Source of the DNA: JAGSPQ01 sp038206395
Lineage (GTDB): Bacteria; Myxococcota; Myxococcia; Myxococcales; Myxococcaceae
NCBI GenBank assembly: GCA_038206395.1
Contig: JBBRAX010000001.1
Span: 186,001 to 250,000, forward strand
DNA: 64,000 bases
Reading direction: 5' to 3'
Both the position numbers and the translations under genes were made by a program. Shown one piece after another: positions 9,498 to 18,071 of the stretch. Each line of letters opens with the position of its first letter. Position 1 is the stretch's first letter. The notes below the pieces were generated by a model. It saw nothing but the letters and a program-made list of their open reading frames with translations, searched no databases and had not been told where the DNA came from.

Positions 9498-10313
9498 TTA
9501 GAAGAGCGCCTCGAACTCGGGATCCGCCTTCAGCGAATCGAACATCGGGTCGGTGGCGAGCCACGCCTGCACCTTGGCCTTGTCGAGCACCACGGCGCGC
9601 TTCAGCTGATCCAGCGCTTCGCGCGGGCGGCCCCACAGCGCGTAGAGGGCGCCCATGTTGTAGGTCAGCAGCAAGTCTTCTGGGCTCAGGGTGCGGGCCT
9701 TTTCGTAGGCACGCTCGGCTTCGGCGTAGAAGCCCTTCTGCGCGTAGCAGATGCCGAGGTCGAGGTTGGCTTCGAAGTTGTCGGGCTCGAGGCGAACGAC
9801 TTCCTTGAGCTGCGCGATCGCCGCCCGGTAGTCGCCTTCGTCCATCTGCAGCGCGGCGAGCTCGTGGCGGGGAAAGGCGTCGGCGGGCTCGAGCTCGATC
9901 GCGGTGCCGAGCTCTTTGACGGCTTCGTCGACGCGGCCGACGTCGGCCCAGGTGAGCCCGAGGTTCAGGTGGGCGTCGGGGTACTCGGGGTCGAGCTCGA
10001 TCGCTTCCTTGTACTCGGCGATGGCGAAGTCGGTGCCGTGGGTCGAGAGGAAGCACGCCAGGTTGTAGTGGGCGGTGGCGCTGTCGGGCTCGAGGTTCAG
10101 CGCGGTGAGGTACTCGGCCAGCGCCTCGCGGTAGAGCTTCTTTTCGGCGTAGACGGTGGCGAGGTTGTCGTGGGCGTGGGCGGAGTTGGGGTCGAGGTCG
10201 ATCGCCTTCTTGAACTCTTTGATCGCCTCGTCGAGCCAGCCGCGATCGGCGAGCTCGATGCCGCGCGAGTTGTGCTCGTCGGACGCTGCGATGCTGTCTT
10301 TTTCCCTCGCCAT
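9498..10313 (-). CDS. Tetratricopeptide repeat protein (271 aa)
   Basis: Almost the whole protein is made of about seven 34-residue TPR units, with recurring A..YKEAIELDPEYPDAHLNLG-type helices. There is no signal peptide or membrane segment, so it is probably a cytoplasmic scaffold. ATG at 10313 is chosen; an in-frame TTG three codons earlier has no better ribosome-binding site. It is the promoter-proximal gene of a pair with the CNNM/HlyC transporter. It diverges from the CapA-like gene, whose ATG is under 50 bp away, so both promoters must overlap. A role in assembling partners of the downstream transporter is only a guess from position. Confidence 0.9.
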   Translation of the reverse strand: MAREKDSIAASDEHNSRGIELADRGWLDEAIKEFKKAIDLDPNSAHAHDNLATVYAEKKLYREALAEYLTALNLEPDSATAHYNLACFLSTHGTDFAIAEYKEAIELDPEYPDAHLNLGLTWADVGRVDEAVKELGTAIELEPADAFPRHELAALQMDEGDYRAAIAQLKEVVRLEPDNFEANLDLGICYAQKGFYAEAERAYEKARTLSPEDLLLTYNMGALYALWGRPREALDQLKRAVVLDKAKVQAWLATDPMFDSLKADPEFEALF

Positions 10314-10359
10314 GGCCGCCAACGCGCATTAGCAGATCAGGGCGGTAGAGTCCCCCCGC

Positions 10360-11412
10360 ATGTGGTCACTGATCGCGGCAGCTCCGGTGGTGTCATTGCT
10401 CTTCGGCGGCGATGTGACGCTGGGGTTCCACTATGAGGAGTACTTTGACGAGCAGGTGAAGAAGGGTCGAAGCCGCGACGAGATGTTCGCCCACGGGTTC
10501 CTGAAGGTGAGACCGCTGGCCGAGAAGGCCGACCTCTTCATCGTGAACCTCGAGTGCCCTTTCACGCTGGAGGGCGAGAAGATCCCCAAGAACTTCAACT
10601 TCCGCGCGCGACCGGAGTTCGTGGCGTCGCTGCAGGCGGGCAGCGTCGACGTGGTGAGCCTCGCGAACAACCACTTGATGGATTACGGCGCGGGCGGGCT
10701 GACGGACACGCAAGGCACGCTCGACGCCGCGAAGATCGTGCACTTCGGCGCGGGGGCGACGCTTAAGGCTTCGCGCGCTCCGGCGATCGTGACGGTGAAG
10801 GGAGTGAGGCTGGCCTTCCTCGGCTACTTCTTCCTGGGCGATCGAAACATCGAGCCGAAAGAGGTGATCGCCACCGAGTCGACGCCAGGCGTCGCGGGCC
10901 ACCACACCGACCTCGAGCTGATGAAGACGTGGGTGGTGGAAGACATCAAGGCGGCGCGCACGAAGGCCGACCTGGTGATTCCGTTCTTTCATTGGGGCAG
11001 GGAAGGAAAGACATCGCCCGAGCCCTACCAGCTCGAGCTGGCGCACGTGGCGATCGACGCCGGAGCGGCCGCGGTCATCGGCAGCCACCCCCACGTGCTG
11101 CAGGGCATCGAGCTCTACAACGGGCGCCCGATCATCTACTCGCTGGGCAACTTCGTCTTCGGTGGCAACTGGGACCCGCGCGACAAGCGCACCGCGATGG
11201 TGAAGATGGAGGTCGACGCCCGCGGGGTTCGCAAGACGACGGTGATTCCCGCCTTCTCGGACAAGTTCCCCGAAGTGCCTATTCAGCCCTACCCCGCCGA
11301 AGGCGACGCGGCCGAGGCCGTGCTCAACCACCTCGCAGAGATCTCCAAACAGTTCAAGACGACGCTGCCGCAGCTCAAAGGCCGGTCGCTGCCGAAGGAC
11401 GCGGGGAACTGA
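10360..11412 (+). CDS. CapA/PgsA-like poly-gamma-glutamate synthesis family protein (350 aa)
   Basis: The calcineurin-like CapA fold is recognised by LLFGGDVTLG (about 15-24), NLECPFTLEG, SLANNHLMDYG, PFFHWGREG, IGSHPHVLQGIE and YSLGNFVFGG, all in the usual order. The metal-ligand Asp, Asn and His residues are present. A short hydrophobic N-terminus precedes the domain, so export is possible. Family members act in capsule or poly-gamma-glutamate synthesis or as phosphoesterases, but no capsule genes are nearby, so the substrate is unknown here. It converges on the 39-residue basic gene. Confidence 0.88.
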   Translation: MWSLIAAAPVVSLLFGGDVTLGFHYEEYFDEQVKKGRSRDEMFAHGFLKVRPLAEKADLFIVNLECPFTLEGEKIPKNFNFRARPEFVASLQAGSVDVVSLANNHLMDYGAGGLTDTQGTLDAAKIVHFGAGATLKASRAPAIVTVKGVRLAFLGYFFLGDRNIEPKEVIATESTPGVAGHHTDLELMKTWVVEDIKAARTKADLVIPFFHWGREGKTSPEPYQLELAHVAIDAGAAAVIGSHPHVLQGIELYNGRPIIYSLGNFVFGGNWDPRDKRTAMVKMEVDARGVRKTTVIPAFSDKFPEVPIQPYPAEGDAAEAVLNHLAEISKQFKTTLPQLKGRSLPKDAGN

Positions 11413-11486
11413 CGGCACGTCAGGCGCAGAAAGGCGACGGCCCGAGGTCAATCGAGCCGCCGCGGGATGAGGCTGGTACCGACTGC

Positions 11487-11606
11487 TTAGTACTTGCCCT
11501 TCGCCTTGCGCGCGCGAACGCGGCGGCGCTTCAGCACGCTGCGCTTGACCTTGGCGCGGTTCTTCAGCTTCTTCTTGCTGCGATTGCTCTTCACTGGCCG
11601 GGCCAT
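11487..11606 (-). CDS. Very basic 39-residue protein, possibly ribosome-associated
   Basis: This small gene starts with ATG at 11606, has AAGGAA eight bases upstream, and ends at TAA 11487-11489. The product has 39 residues, of which about 21 are Lys or Arg. It begins MARPVKSNRSKKKLKNRA and ends RRRVRARKAKGKY, with no acidic residue. The composition and the VLKRRRVRARKAKGK tail recall short ribosomal proteins such as bL34 or the bS22/COX24-C family, but it is not a clear member of either. It stands divergent from prfA (51 bp between start codons), next to translation genes, which fits a ribosomal or RNA-binding role. Coding status rests on the good ribosome-binding site and the coherent composition. 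Confidence 0.6.
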   Translation of the reverse strand: MARPVKSNRSKKKLKNRAKVKRSVLKRRRVRARKAKGKY

Positions 11607-11656
11607 TGTGTTGGTTCCTTGCGTAGGTGGACCCTCGTCGAATACACGCCCCCGTC

Positions 11657-12745
<1,089 letters not shown>

Positions 12746-13618
12746 GTGACCGACGAGGTCTGGACGATTCGCAAGGTCCTCACCTGGACCACGCAGCGGT
12801 TCGAGAAGCAGGACATCGACGCCCCACGCCTCACCGCTGAACAGCTGCTGGCCCACACGCTGAAGCTCGATCGCGTGAAGCTGTTCATGGAGCTCGATCG
12901 CCCGTTGCAGAAGGACGAGCTGGGCGAGTTCCGCGGGCTGATTCAGCGCCGGATGCAGTACGAGCCGACCCAGTACCTCACCGGCTTCAAGGACTTCTAC
13001 AACCGGCGCTTCAGCGTCGACGCGCGGGTGCTGATCCCCCGCCCTGAAACCGAGCTGCTGGTGGACGCGGTGCTGCAGCTGTTGCCGAAGGACGTGCCGA
13101 CGCGCGTGCTCGACCTGTGCACGGGCAGCGGCTGCATCGGGGTGACGGTGGCGGCTGAGAGGCCGCAGGCGTCGGTGTGGGTGACGGACCTGTCGCCGGG
13201 CGCGTGCGAGCTGGCGTCGGCGAACGCCGAGAAGCATGAGGTCGCGGGCCGGGTGTCGGTGCTCAAGGGCGACTTGTTCGCGGCGATTCCTGCGGGCGCG
13301 AAGTTCGACGTCGTGGTGTCGAACCCGCCGTACGTGAAGCGCGGCGATCTGCCCGGCCTGCAGAAGGAAGTGACGAAGGAGCCGCGCGAGGCGCTGGATG
13401 GTGGCCCCGACGGGCTCGACTTCTACCGCCGCATCGCTGCCGGCGCCCACGCAGCGCTGAAGCGTGGCGGTTGGCTTGCATTGGAGATCGGAGATGAACA
13501 GGGTGACGCAGTGAAGGCAGAGCTGACGCGGGCGGGTTACCTCGCGGTGCGGGTGGAAAAGGATCTGGCGCGGCTCGATCGCCTCGCTTTTGCTCAGGAG
13601 CCCGCCGCCCATGGATGA
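12746..13618 (+). CDS. prmC: Release factor glutamine N5-methyltransferase
   Basis: The 290-residue protein has the PrmC/HemK layout: an N-terminal helical domain, then LIPRPETELLVD, the SAM-binding VLDLCTGSGCIGV motif, and the catalytic NPPY at residues 193-196 (SNPPYVKRGDL). It methylates the GGQ glutamine of release factors, using SAM, in the cytoplasm. It starts with GTG immediately after the prfA stop and overlaps murA by 8 bp, so the three genes are probably one coupled operon. Length is normal. Confidence 0.96.
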   Translation: MTDEVWTIRKVLTWTTQRFEKQDIDAPRLTAEQLLAHTLKLDRVKLFMELDRPLQKDELGEFRGLIQRRMQYEPTQYLTGFKDFYNRRFSVDARVLIPRPETELLVDAVLQLLPKDVPTRVLDLCTGSGCIGVTVAAERPQASVWVTDLSPGACELASANAEKHEVAGRVSVLKGDLFAAIPAGAKFDVVVSNPPYVKRGDLPGLQKEVTKEPREALDGGPDGLDFYRRIAAGAHAALKRGGWLALEIGDEQGDAVKAELTRAGYLAVRVEKDLARLDRLAFAQEPAAHG

Positions 13619-14876
13619 GATCGTCGTGATCGGAAACGGCCCGCTGAAAGGCGAGACCTTCGCCTCGGGCGCCAAGAACGCAGCGCTGCCGATTCTCGCC
13701 TCGTCGCTGCTGGCCGAGGGCCGCCACACCTTCCGCAACGTGCCCGGCCTCGCCGACGTCGCGACGATGCTGAAGGTGTTGCGCATGATGGGCTGCGACG
13801 CCGAACGGCTGACCGGGAAGAAGAAGTACGTCTGTGAGATCGAGGTCGGCCCGAAGGTGATTCCCGAGGCGCCGTACGACCTGGTGAAGACGATGCGCGC
13901 GTCGGTGCTCGTGCTCGGCCCACTGGTCGCCCGCTGGGGCCGCGCGCGGGTGTCGATGCCGGGTGGCTGCGCGATTGGCGCCCGCCCGATCGACCAACAC
14001 CTCAAAGGCCTGAAGGCGCTGGGCGCCGAGATCGAGCTGACGGAAGGCTACGTCGAGGCCCGCGCGAAGCGGCTCAAGGGCGGCACGATCACCTTCGACA
14101 TGATCACCGTCACCGGCACCGAGAACGTGATGATGGCGGCGGTGCTCGCGAAGGGCCGGACGGTGATCGAGAACGCCGCGCGCGAGCCCGAAGTCGAAGA
14201 GCTGGCGCGGGTGCTGAACAAGATGGGTGCCCACGTCACCGGCGCGGGCAGCGACATCATCACCATCGATGGCGTCGACACGCTGAAGCCAGTGGACCAC
14301 GCGATCATCCCCGACCGCATCGAGGCAGGCACGCTGCTGGTGGCGGCGGCGATCACCGGCGGCGACGTGTTGGTGAAGCACGCGGTGCCCGAGCACCTGG
14401 AGCAGGTGATCGCGAAGCTGCGCGAGGCCGGTTGCAAGGTGATCGCCGAGCCTGAAGGCATTCGCTGCATCGGCCCGACGCGCGTGAAGGCTGTGGACAT
14501 CAAGACGCAGGAACACCCGGGCTTTCCCACCGACATGCAGGCGCAGCTGATGGCGCTGCTGTCGACGGCGAACGGCACGTCGGTGATCACCGAGAACATC
14601 TTCGAGAACCGCTTCATGCACGTCGCCGAGCTGCTGCGCATGGGCGCCGACATTCAGGTGAACGGCGCGACGGCGGTGGTGAGAGGCAGGCCTAAGCTGT
14701 CGGGCGCTCCGGTGATGGCCACCGACCTTCGGGCGTCGGCCTCGCTGGTGCTCGCGGGCCTGAAGGCCGAAGGGACGACCACCGTGGGGCGCGTCTACCA
14801 CCTCGATCGCGGCTACGAGCAGCTCGAGAAGAAGCTGCGCGGCCTCGGAGCAAACATCAAGCGAGTCAAGGCCTGA
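13611..14876 (+). CDS. murA: UDP-N-acetylglucosamine 1-carboxyvinyltransferase
   Basis: MurA (421 aa) catalyses the first committed step of peptidoglycan synthesis, transferring enolpyruvate from PEP to UDP-GlcNAc. The catalytic Cys is C120 in MPGGCAIGARPID, and the Lys of the N-terminal SGAKNAALP motif is present. ATG at 13611 has CAGGAG upstream and lies inside the end of prmC (8-bp overlap). A C115-type cysteine, as here, normally implies fosfomycin sensitivity. The order prfA-prmC-murA is recurrent in delta-group bacteria. Confidence 0.97.
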   Translation: MDEIVVIGNGPLKGETFASGAKNAALPILASSLLAEGRHTFRNVPGLADVATMLKVLRMMGCDAERLTGKKKYVCEIEVGPKVIPEAPYDLVKTMRASVLVLGPLVARWGRARVSMPGGCAIGARPIDQHLKGLKALGAEIELTEGYVEARAKRLKGGTITFDMITVTGTENVMMAAVLAKGRTVIENAAREPEVEELARVLNKMGAHVTGAGSDIITIDGVDTLKPVDHAIIPDRIEAGTLLVAAAITGGDVLVKHAVPEHLEQVIAKLREAGCKVIAEPEGIRCIGPTRVKAVDIKTQEHPGFPTDMQAQLMALLSTANGTSVITENIFENRFMHVAELLRMGADIQVNGATAVVRGRPKLSGAPVMATDLRASASLVLAGLKAEGTTTVGRVYHLDRGYEQLEKKLRGLGANIKRVKA

Positions 14877-14970
14877 CGCATTACCCATGTGAGACAAATG
14901 GGAGGTTGCAGTTCACTTTCCCGCAGCCGTACCATTTCAAAACACCCTCACAGGAGCTGGATAGAACCCC

Positions 14971-15366
14971 ATGGATTGCCCGAGCTGCGACGTCGAGATG
15001 GTTGATCTCCAGAAAGATGGAGACGACCACCCGCTTCGCAAGTGCGGTGAGTGCGGCGGGCTTTGGATTGACGTCTCGGATCTGAACCGCGTTCTGCTTC
15101 ACAACAACTCTGCTGGGCTCGAGAGCCTGGGCGGGCGGGTGAACGCCGAGGCCGACTGCGGGCAGTGCCGCGACTGCTTGGTGGATCTGGTCCGGGTCGA
15201 GGGTGGCGATCGCAACCACCCGGTCAGCTACGACACCTGCGAGTCCTGCGGCGGCGTCTTCCTCGAGTCCGAGTTCAAGGACGCCAGCGACTTCAAGCAG
15301 GCCTTGCAAGAGATCGTCACTTTCTTCCAGGCGTTCTCGAACCCCAAGAAGAAGAAGGCGATCTAG
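14971..15366 (+). CDS. zf-TFIIB-type zinc ribbon protein (131 aa)
   Basis: Two zinc-ribbon halves are visible. The N-terminus has MDCPSCDVEMVDL with CGECGGLWID about 20 residues later. A second set, CGQCRDC and then CESCGGVFLE, gives eight metal-ligand cysteines in all. The CxxCGGxWxD signature is that of the zf-TFIIB (DUF) family of small bacterial proteins, whose role is unknown. It ends in a Lys-rich tail (PKKKKAI) and has no signal peptide. AGGAG lies 13 bases before the ATG, slightly far. It converges with the next gene, 12 bp apart. Confidence 0.8.
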   Translation: MDCPSCDVEMVDLQKDGDDHPLRKCGECGGLWIDVSDLNRVLLHNNSAGLESLGGRVNAEADCGQCRDCLVDLVRVEGGDRNHPVSYDTCESCGGVFLESEFKDASDFKQALQEIVTFFQAFSNPKKKKAI

Positions 15367-15378
15367 GGCTTCTGGCAG

Positions 15379-16239
15379 TTACGGCACGCTGCGGAACACG
15401 CCCTTGAAGTCTTCCGGCACCTCGCCTTCGAAGCTGAAGGTGAAGCCGGCCTTCGAGCCCTTCTTGTTCTCGTCGCGGCTGTACTTCATCGACACCTTGC
15501 CCTTGGTGCCGGTGAGCTCGAGGACGATCTTGGTCGGCGACGCCTCGTAGGTGCCTTCGACGACCTTCTCTTTCCCGGTCTTCGTGTCGTACGGCTCGTA
15601 GCTGTAGCGGAAGGTGCCGTCGAAGTGGAACGAGAGGAACCGGTCGGGCGTGCCGTCGAAGCCGGCGTACCAGGTGCCGAGCAGCGGCGCGTGGTTCTTG
15701 TCGTACTTGAGCTTGGTGGTGAGCCAGCTGCCATCCAGCGGCTTGCCGTCGCTGATGAAGATCACGTCGGTCAGGCACACCGGCTGGTCGAGATCGTCGG
15801 CCGGGTAGTGGTCGAGGACCTCGATGGTGAAGCGGCTGCCTTCCAGCGGCGGGTTGAAGGTGATCGTCTGCTGGCCGCGCTGGTCGTCGATGGTGAACGC
15901 CTGCGTCGACTTGCCGCCCTTGATCGACAGCTTCTTTGCCCGGGAAAACGTCTGAAAGGTGTTCTCGTCGAAGTTGTTGCCGGTGGTGACGCGGATCTCG
16001 TCGATGCGGGTGCTGCCCTTGAAGCCGAAGCTCAGCAGCTCGCCCAGGGGATCGCTGGTGGGGCTGCACCACGCCGTTGCGTCGCGGCCGTCGAGAAGGT
16101 TCAGCGGCTGGTAGAGCGTCGGCCGCGAGTCCCGCTTGAAGTAGCCGCTGGCCTGCGCGTAACCGATCGGAGCGGCGGCCGCTGCCGGCAACGCCAACAG
16201 CCCGGCCAGCCCTCCTGCGATGCGCGAGGTGAGTTTCAT
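15379..16239 (-). CDS. Secreted NADase-type glycan-binding/discoidin-like protein (286 aa)
   Basis: The start is ATG at 16239, giving an N-terminal signal peptide (MKLTSRIAGG, then a Leu/Ala core ending AAAAAPIG). Residues 30-150 contain YQPLNLLDGRDATAWCSP and IDEIRVTTGNNFDE, the pattern of NADase-type glycan-binding / F5/8-type beta-sandwich domains. The C-terminal half (LGTWYAGFDGTPDRFLSF, then FSFEGEVPEDF) resembles a small lipocalin-like beta-barrel. Probably periplasmic or secreted, with carbohydrate binding inferred from the fold. It diverges from the PPC-repeat lipoprotein across 82 bp. Confidence 0.72.
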   Translation of the reverse strand: MKLTSRIAGGLAGLLALPAAAAAPIGYAQASGYFKRDSRPTLYQPLNLLDGRDATAWCSPTSDPLGELLSFGFKGSTRIDEIRVTTGNNFDENTFQTFSRAKKLSIKGGKSTQAFTIDDQRGQQTITFNPPLEGSRFTIEVLDHYPADDLDQPVCLTDVIFISDGKPLDGSWLTTKLKYDKNHAPLLGTWYAGFDGTPDRFLSFHFDGTFRYSYEPYDTKTGKEKVVEGTYEASPTKIVLELTGTKGKVSMKYSRDENKKGSKAGFTFSFEGEVPEDFKGVFRSVP

Positions 16240-16321
16240 GTCTGGATGATGCCCCTTGCGGTGGCGGCAAGGAAGATTTCCCTCCTTGCCAGGTTCAGTG
16301 TTCGTGGCATGTACCGCGCCC

Positions 16322-18070
16322 ATGAGAAGGCTGACCGTCGCAGGGGTGCTCGCATTCATCGTTGGCGGTTGCAGCTGTGACAAATCGACGGGGGTCGACG
16401 CCGGCCCGGTAGACGCGGGCCCGCTGGTGATGTCCGAGAAGGAGCCGAACGATCGCCCCGACAGCGCCCTCGAGCTCTCGGGCAGCGCGTGGGTCGAGGC
16501 GAACCTGGGCGCGGATCCCGCGAAGCCGGACGAAGACTGGTACGTGCTCAAGTCCGCCCTGCCCCGCACGGTCGAGCTGACGGTGACGAGCCCTCCTGGC
16601 GCCGACGTGGTGCTCGAGGTGATGGACGAGACGCGCACGTCGCTGGCGCTGATCAACGCCGAGGGTCCCGGGAAGACCGAGCGACTGCCGAACCTCGACG
16701 TCTCGGGCAAGGCCTTCGTGCGCGTGCTGGCCGCGAAGAAGGGCGCCGGCGGCGCGTACACGCTGACCGCGATCTTCAAAGAACGGCAGCCGGGCTTCGA
16801 GCTCGAGCCGAATGATCGCCGCGTCGACGCCACCGCCGTGCCGCTGGGCGCCGCGCTGTCGGGCTTCGTCGCCCACCCCAACGATCAAGACTGGTTCCGC
16901 TTCGAGCTGCCCACCACCGGACTTCCCGTCGAAGACGCCGCGGGGATCTTCGAGGCCGACGGGGGTGAGGTCATCGACGCAGGCGAGGCGCCCGTGGTCG
17001 ATGCCGGCCCGGCGAAAGAAGTGCCGCGGCTCGCGCTGCGCATCGAGGTCTCGCCCATCGACGGCGTCGGGTACGACGTGCAGGTGCTCACCGAAGCCGA
17101 GGCAGTGCTCTTCTCGGCGAAGTCGAAAGACGGGTCGGGCTTGAGCCTTCGCAACGTCGGCGTCCGCGAAACAGATCGCGTCATCTACGTGGTGGTGAAG
17201 CCTTCGTGGCAGGGCACGGGCAAGGACGCGAAGCGCGGCTTCAGCACGGGCACCTACTACACGCTCACCGTCGCGCAGGAAGAGGCGGGAGCGAGCAGCG
17301 AGTTCGAGCCGAACGATGATCTCGCGCATGCGACGCCGCTGACTGGTGGAGGCTACCGCGAAGGCTTCTTGTCGTCGAAGGGCGACCTCGACTGCTTCAA
17401 GGTCGAGACCGACGGCCCGTCGCTGGTGAACGTGGTCGTCACCGGCGTCGAGAAAATCGACCTCGTGCTGAGCGCGTTGAAGGTCGGCGAGAAGGGTGAC
17501 GAGGTGGTGCTGAAGGCGAACGACGGCGCAGTGAAAGAGCCCGAGATGCTCAACAACGTCGCCTGCGACAACGTCTGCTACTTCCGCGTCGAAGCAGCCG
17601 CGCGAAAGGTCGACGGCAAGTGGGTGAAGGACGACGAGAACGGCGAGATGTCGTACCGGATCTCGCCCACCGTGGTCGCTGACGACGGCTCTCAGGAAAG
17701 AGAGCCAAACCAGACGGTCGAGACGGCGATGCCAGTGAAGCTTTCCGCTCCGGTGCGCGGCACCGTGTTTCCGAAGAAGGACGTCGACTATTTCCTCGTC
17801 GACCTCTCGACCCGGCCGGTGAAGACGCCGCTGCGCGCGACGGTGACGGGGATCCTGAAGGTCGACGTCGGCCTCTACGTGCACCGCATCGAAGACGACG
17901 GGAAGCTGACGCTGGTGCAGACGTCCGACGGAGCGAAGGGCGACAAGGCCGAGAACGTGCGCTTCACCGCCGAGCCGGGCCGCTACATCTTCGAGGTGCG
18001 TGACTCGAAGAGCCGCGACGCCAACTTCCAGGACTTCTACCAGCTGACGATCGACGAAGCCTCTGAGTGA
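16322..18070 (+). CDS. Lipoprotein with four PPC-type repeats (582 aa)
   Basis: The start, ATG at 16322, gives MRRLTVAGVLAFIVGGCSC, a clear lipobox (VGGC). Asp-Ala-Gly linkers follow. Four units begin with the hallmark of bacterial pre-peptidase C-terminal (PPC) domains: KEPNDRPDSALEL, LEPNDRRVDATAV, FEPNDDLAHATPL and REPNQTVETAMPV. Each is followed 25-30 residues later by D-x-D-W/Y/C-F. There is no protease domain, so it is a stand-alone binding or structural lipoprotein. It runs toward the MopE-like gene with only 1 bp between stops. The ribosome-binding site is not obvious. Confidence 0.82.
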   Translation: MRRLTVAGVLAFIVGGCSCDKSTGVDAGPVDAGPLVMSEKEPNDRPDSALELSGSAWVEANLGADPAKPDEDWYVLKSALPRTVELTVTSPPGADVVLEVMDETRTSLALINAEGPGKTERLPNLDVSGKAFVRVLAAKKGAGGAYTLTAIFKERQPGFELEPNDRRVDATAVPLGAALSGFVAHPNDQDWFRFELPTTGLPVEDAAGIFEADGGEVIDAGEAPVVDAGPAKEVPRLALRIEVSPIDGVGYDVQVLTEAEAVLFSAKSKDGSGLSLRNVGVRETDRVIYVVVKPSWQGTGKDAKRGFSTGTYYTLTVAQEEAGASSEFEPNDDLAHATPLTGGGYREGFLSSKGDLDCFKVETDGPSLVNVVVTGVEKIDLVLSALKVGEKGDEVVLKANDGAVKEPEMLNNVACDNVCYFRVEAAARKVDGKWVKDDENGEMSYRISPTVVADDGSQEREPNQTVETAMPVKLSAPVRGTVFPKKDVDYFLVDLSTRPVKTPLRATVTGILKVDVGLYVHRIEDDGKLTLVQTSDGAKGDKAENVRFTAEPGRYIFEVRDSKSRDANFQDFYQLTIDEASE

Positions 18071-18071
18071 G

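Noticed and set aside
14877..14935. Terminator after murA (CCCAT/ATGGG)
   Set aside because: Only a 5-bp stem with a 9-nt loop and no T-run; too weak to call.
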